From NCBI GenBank assembly GCA_052387815.1, contig JBQTIU010000077.1:1-14652 (forward strand): DNA of 14,652 nt. The letters are read 5' to 3'. The translations under genes and the position numbers were made by a program. Positions within the stretch are counted from its first letter, which is position 1, and every line of letters starts with the position of its first letter. Shown piece by piece: positions 12,534-14,652 of this stretch. Source of the DNA: JBQTIU01 sp052387815 (lineage in GTDB: Bacteria; Pseudomonadota; Alphaproteobacteria; CACIAM-22H2). The notes beneath the pieces were generated by a model. That model had not been told where the DNA came from. It saw only the letters and a list, made by a program, of their open reading frames with translations, and did not search any database.

Positions 12534-12931
12534 GCAGGAAGGTCGATACCACGCGCTATCCCGTGAGCTTGCGCCGGCTGTCGCGCGCCGAGGGCGCGGG
12601 CTGGCTTGCCGAGGTACCGGACCTGCCCGGCTGCATGTCGGACGGCCGCACGCCGGCCGAGGCGGTCGAGCATGTCCAGGGTGCCATCCTGTCCTGGATC
12701 GAGGCGGCCGTGGAGCTAGGACGCGCCGTGCCGCCACCGACGGCCGACGAAAGCTACAGCGGCCAGTGGCGCATCCGCATGGCGCGGTCGCTGCACCGCC
12801 GCCTTGCCGAGCGCGCCAAGGCCGAAGGGGTAAGTCTCAATGCCTTGACGACGACGATCCTGGCCGAGGCACTGGGGCGCAGAGGCGAGGCAGCGGTGCA
12901 GCGACCGCGAAGTTTCTCAACGCGGGGCTGA
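12530..12931 (+). CDS. hicB: HicB-family antitoxin
   Basis: 133-residue protein. Its N-terminal partial RNase-H-like domain shows the hallmark G-W-L-A-E-V-P-D-L-P-G-C-M-S-D-G-R-T-P-A-E-A (24-45). Its C-terminal part, W-R-I-R-M-A-R-S-L-H-R-R-L-A-E-R-A-K-A-E-G-V-S-L-N-A-L (about 84-110), has the form of a ribbon-helix-helix DNA-binding domain. HicB neutralises HicA and represses the operon. GTG 12530 overlaps the hicA stop codon as GTGA, so translation is coupled. The longer open frame upstream is a shadow of hicA. The likely operator is the palindrome at 12251-12268. The gene ends 34 bp before the tRNA-Leu 3' end, so it fills the mini-island almost to its edge. Confidence 0.88.
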   Translation: MSRKVDTTRYPVSLRRLSRAEGAGWLAEVPDLPGCMSDGRTPAEAVEHVQGAILSWIEAAVELGRAVPPPTADESYSGQWRIRMARSLHRRLAERAKAEGVSLNALTTTILAEALGRRGEAAVQRPRSFSTRG

Positions 12932-12965
12932 GCCAGTTCAGGGCAGACCCCTAAGCCCTCGATCT

Positions 12966-13056
12966 TGGTGCCCGCTGCCGGGATCGAACCGGCATGCCCC
13001 GTCGCCGGGACCACGGATTTTAAGTCCGTTGCGTCTACCAGTTCCGCCAAGCGGGC
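12966..13056 (-). tRNA. tRNA-Leu, anticodon UAA, CCA encoded
   Basis: On the minus strand the gene starts at 13056 with acceptor GCCCGCT, paired with AGCGGGC near the 3' end, followed by discriminator A and an encoded CCA (12968-12966). The D arm reads TGGCGGAACTGGTAGACGC, typical of tRNA-Leu. The anticodon stem is ACGGA/TCCGT with loop CTTAAAA, giving anticodon TAA for codon UUA. A long class II variable arm and the T arm GCCGG-TTCGATC-CCGGC complete it. Length is 88 nt plus CCA. Its 3' half is duplicated at 12033-12092. The remaining gap to the GNAT gene (13057-13168) shows no gene. Confidence 0.96.
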
Positions 13057-13168
13057 TCCCGAGGCTAGCCCCGCGGCGCGCCGACGCGCAAGCCAAGGCG
13101 GGCTGGACAGCGAACGGCCCGAATGAAATGCTGCCCGTCCGCGATCTTGAATGGGGGGCGAGCGGCCC

Positions 13169-13678
13169 ATGGATGAGACCCTCGAATCGGCAAGGCTGGT
13201 GCTGCGGCCGCTCGACCCCGAGGACGCCGTCCATTTCGTCCGGCTGCTGGCCGGGGATGGCGAGGCCGTGCGCCAGATGGCGCTCATGTCCTGCCCGTTG
13301 ACGCCGGGCCAGGCGCGCGCCTGGATCGAGAGCCGAACCGCCGCGGGGGAGCGGACGTTCGCCGTCACCCGCCGGCTCGACGGCGCGTTCATCGGCGCGA
13401 TCGGTATCCGCGGGCCGACCGCAGCGCCGGACCTCGGCTTCTGGATCGGCGGGCCCTTCCGGCGGCGCGGCTATGCCACCGAGGCCGTCCGGCTGGTCAT
13501 CGCCCTCGTGCGCGATCTCGGGGCCCTGCGGATCAAGGCCGAGACTTGGCGGGACAACCTGGTCTCGAACCGCATGCTCGGCAAGGCCGGCTTCGGCACC
13601 CAGGCGGCGGTCGCGGGAGACGGCCCGGCCCCAGGCCGCGGCGCCGAGGTTTGCCGCCACACCCTCGCGCTGCGCTGA
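13169..13678 (+). CDS. GNAT-family N-acetyltransferase (RimJ/RimL-like)
   Basis: 169-residue acetyl-CoA-dependent acyltransferase. It begins with the RimJ/RimL pattern L-E-S-A-R-L-V-L-R-P-L-D-P-E-D-A (5-20), has the acetyl-CoA pyrophosphate loop G-G-P-F-R-R-R-G-Y-A-T-E-A (94-106), and ends with R-D-N-L-V-S-N-R-M-L-G-K-A-G-F (128-142), the motif B region of this subgroup. Likely substrates are a protein N-terminus or a small amine; specificity cannot be read. ATG 13169 is preferred as it gives the family start and is preceded by a G-rich ribosome site; ATG 13151 is an alternative, six codons earlier. It converges on the CinA-like gene with only 10 nt between stop codons. Confidence 0.88.
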   Translation: MDETLESARLVLRPLDPEDAVHFVRLLAGDGEAVRQMALMSCPLTPGQARAWIESRTAAGERTFAVTRRLDGAFIGAIGIRGPTAAPDLGFWIGGPFRRRGYATEAVRLVIALVRDLGALRIKAETWRDNLVSNRMLGKAGFGTQAAVAGDGPAPGRGAEVCRHTLALR

Positions 13679-13688
13679 GCTCGGCGCC

Positions 13689-14456
13689 TCAGGCTGGGGC
13701 GACCGGGTCCTCGACCGGCTGGCCGCCCAGGCTCAGCATCAGGCCCCGGAGATCCTCGGCCGCCGCGCCGAGCCGGCCCGCCTCGGTGCCGCGCAGGACG
13801 ATCGCCGCCCCGATCTTGCCCATGCGGAAATAGGGATAGCTGCCGATCTCAAGGTCCGGATAGCGGCCGGCAAGCGCCGCCAGGCCCGCGGCCATGCGGC
13901 CTTCGGGCAGCTCGGCGGTGAGCGTGCGCGTGAGCATCTTCGCCCCGCCCTTGAGGCAATGCTTGAGGCCGGCGAACATGGCCTGCATGATGGCCGGCAC
14001 CCCGGCCATGACGTAGACATTGCCGATCTGGAAGCCCGGGGCGCGGCTGATCGGGTTGTCGATCAGCGTGGCGCCCTCGGGCGCGTTGGCCATGCGCAGC
14101 CGCGCGGCGTTGAGGTCGGCGGGGTTGGCATAGTGGCGCCTCAGCCGGGCGAGCGCGTCGGGGTGCTGGATCAGCCGCACCCCGAAGGCCTTGGCCACGC
14201 ACTCGGCCGTGATGTCGTCATGGGTCGGGCCGATGCCGCCGGTGGTGAACACGTGGTCATGGGTCGCCCGCACTTCGTTGACCGCGCGCACGATGGCGTC
14301 CTCGACATCGGGGATGATCCGCGCCTCGCGCAGGCGGATGCCAAGCTCGTTGAGTTGCACCGCGAGCCAAGACAGGTTCGCGTCCTTGGTGCGGCCCGAA
14401 AGAATCTCGTTGCCGATGATGAGGACGCAAGCGGTCACGGGCCGCGGTTCGGACAT
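13689..14456 (-). CDS. Molybdopterin-binding-domain protein, CinA N-terminal type
   Basis: 255-residue protein with the MoCF/MoaB-like fold. Visible marks are I-I-G-N-E-I-L-S-G-R-T-K-D-A-N (13-27) and T-T-G-G-I-G-P-T-H-D-D (71-81), the core of the CinA N-terminal family, then N-P-I-S-R-A-P-G-F and M-A-G-V-P-A-I-M. There is no C-terminal PncC-type nicotinamide amidase domain, so this is the stand-alone form common in alphaproteobacteria. Full CinA proteins have been linked to ADP-ribose or NAD repair pyrophosphatase activity; the role of short forms is unclear. ATG 14456 follows AGGAG at 9 nt; the frame is open upstream to 14543 but that part runs into the insertion-sequence edge. The promoter region (14457-14526) may be affected by that insertion. 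Confidence 0.88.
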   Translation of the reverse strand: MSEPRPVTACVLIIGNEILSGRTKDANLSWLAVQLNELGIRLREARIIPDVEDAIVRAVNEVRATHDHVFTTGGIGPTHDDITAECVAKAFGVRLIQHPDALARLRRHYANPADLNAARLRMANAPEGATLIDNPISRAPGFQIGNVYVMAGVPAIMQAMFAGLKHCLKGGAKMLTRTLTAELPEGRMAAGLAALAGRYPDLEIGSYPYFRMGKIGAAIVLRGTEAGRLGAAAEDLRGLMLSLGGQPVEDPVAPA

Positions 14457-14526
14457 GGGGCTTCGCTCCTGGCGCGCCCAACATACGACACCAAGCCGGG
14501 TCGTGGCCAGGCAGACCCGAACGCCG

Positions 14527-14652
14527 TGTCCGTAGCACATCATATGTCCGGCCTACGTAGCACATGAGTTGTCCGGCATGTTCGCACTCTGTTCATGGAG
14601 GTGCGAATGCGACGGACAACGGTGTTATGGGAGATCTGGGTCATGAGGTTCG
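14527..14652 (+). mobile_element. Left edge of an insertion sequence (truncated by window)
   Basis: The motifs TGTCCG (14527, 14545, 14570) and TAGCACAT (14533, 14558) alternate. CGTAGCACAT-n4-TGTCCGGC occurs twice with a 25-bp period (14531-14552 and 14556-14577), a layout typical of transposase binding sites at an IS end. A transposase-like start follows at once. The exact terminus cannot be fixed without the other end; TGTCCGTAGCACAT at 14527 is the candidate. Confidence 0.6.
14607..14652 (+). CDS. Probable transposase, first 15 codons (3' end outside window)
   Basis: ATG 14607 follows a near-perfect ribosome site (GGAGG, 5 nt spacing) and encodes MRRTTVLWEIWVMRF before the window ends with no stop. 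The basic start followed by L-x-E-I-x-x-M-R-F resembles N-termini of transposases annotated as ISNCY/IS1202-like, which continue into a helix-turn-helix domain. The match is short and from memory, so the family is tentative. ATG 14595 is an in-frame alternative. The tandem repeats just upstream support an insertion-sequence context. Confidence 0.55.
   Translation, partial: MRRTTVLWEIWVMRF

Larger units (their letters stand above)
12033..13026. mobile_element. tRNA-Leu-bounded mini-island carrying only hicA-hicB
   Basis: Direct repeats of the tRNA-Leu 3' half lie at 12033-12092 and 12966-13026, a 933-bp period. Between them are about 0.87 kb: a 183-bp non-coding stretch (12093-12275), the hicA-like gene and the hicB-like gene. 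No integrase, excisionase or replication gene is present. The geometry fits site-specific integration with crossover near the anticodon loop: the intact tRNA keeps a 3' half supplied by the element, and the original half is displaced to the far end. It may be the residue of a larger island that lost its integrase or a small non-autonomous element moved by an integrase in trans. In the 183-bp stretch I see two short palindromes, CGATTC-AA-GAATCG (12160-12173) and ATGGCG-GT-CGCCAT (12221-12234). Confidence 0.72.

Noticed and set aside
12940..12959. Hairpin AGGGC/GCCCT as terminator of the tRNA-Leu gene
   Set aside because: Only five base pairs with a ten-base loop and no T-run; too weak to list.

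Overview
The window is GC-rich DNA, coding on both strands, with little space between genes and several 4 to 23 nt overlaps. A CarD/CdnL-type regulator, an AbrB-type membrane protein, a Pcm-type methyltransferase and the general style of the proteins suggest an alphaproteobacterium, probably near Rhodospirillales or Hyphomicrobiales. This placement comes from recognising families, not from a search.

Left part (1-5460), mostly + strand: the 3' end of a Sel1-repeat gene with nine visible 108-bp units. A structured gap follows, then a tight run of four genes: argE-like acetylornithine deacetylase, a HAD hydrolase (ATGA overlap), a succinylglutamate desuccinylase/aspartoacylase-family zinc hydrolase, and an AbrB-family membrane protein. 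The run ends with a very small secreted-protein ORF. A three-armed inverted repeat separates it from the convergent operon.

Middle part (5465-9476): a minus-strand pair, acyl-CoA synthetase then an SDR oxidoreductase overlapping by 23 nt, looks like an acyl-CoA catabolic unit. It diverges from pcm (protein-L-isoaspartate methyltransferase). A relatively AT-rich leader then precedes a carD/cdnL-type transcription regulator.

Right part (9477-14652): a secreted metallo-beta-lactamase-fold hydrolase gene is interrupted by two in-frame stop codons (TAA at the signal-peptide junction, TAG near the C-terminus) while all zinc ligands remain. Its final stop overlaps that of a convergent SAM hydroxide adenosyltransferase-family gene, which lies downstream of a DUF5666-like exported protein gene. 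Next comes the most striking structure: an intact tRNA-Leu(UAA) gene and, 933 bp away, a displaced copy of its 3' half (55 bp identical plus a few more bases). Between them is only a hicA-hicB type toxin-antitoxin pair and its promoter region. This has the form of a tRNA-integrated mini-island without an integrase. A GNAT acetyltransferase and a stand-alone CinA-N/MoaB-like protein follow convergently. The window ends inside the 5' edge of an insertion sequence, with tandem terminal motifs and the first 15 codons of a probable transposase.

The metabolic genes look like ordinary chromosomal content. The accessory signals concentrate at 9500-13060 and at the right edge.
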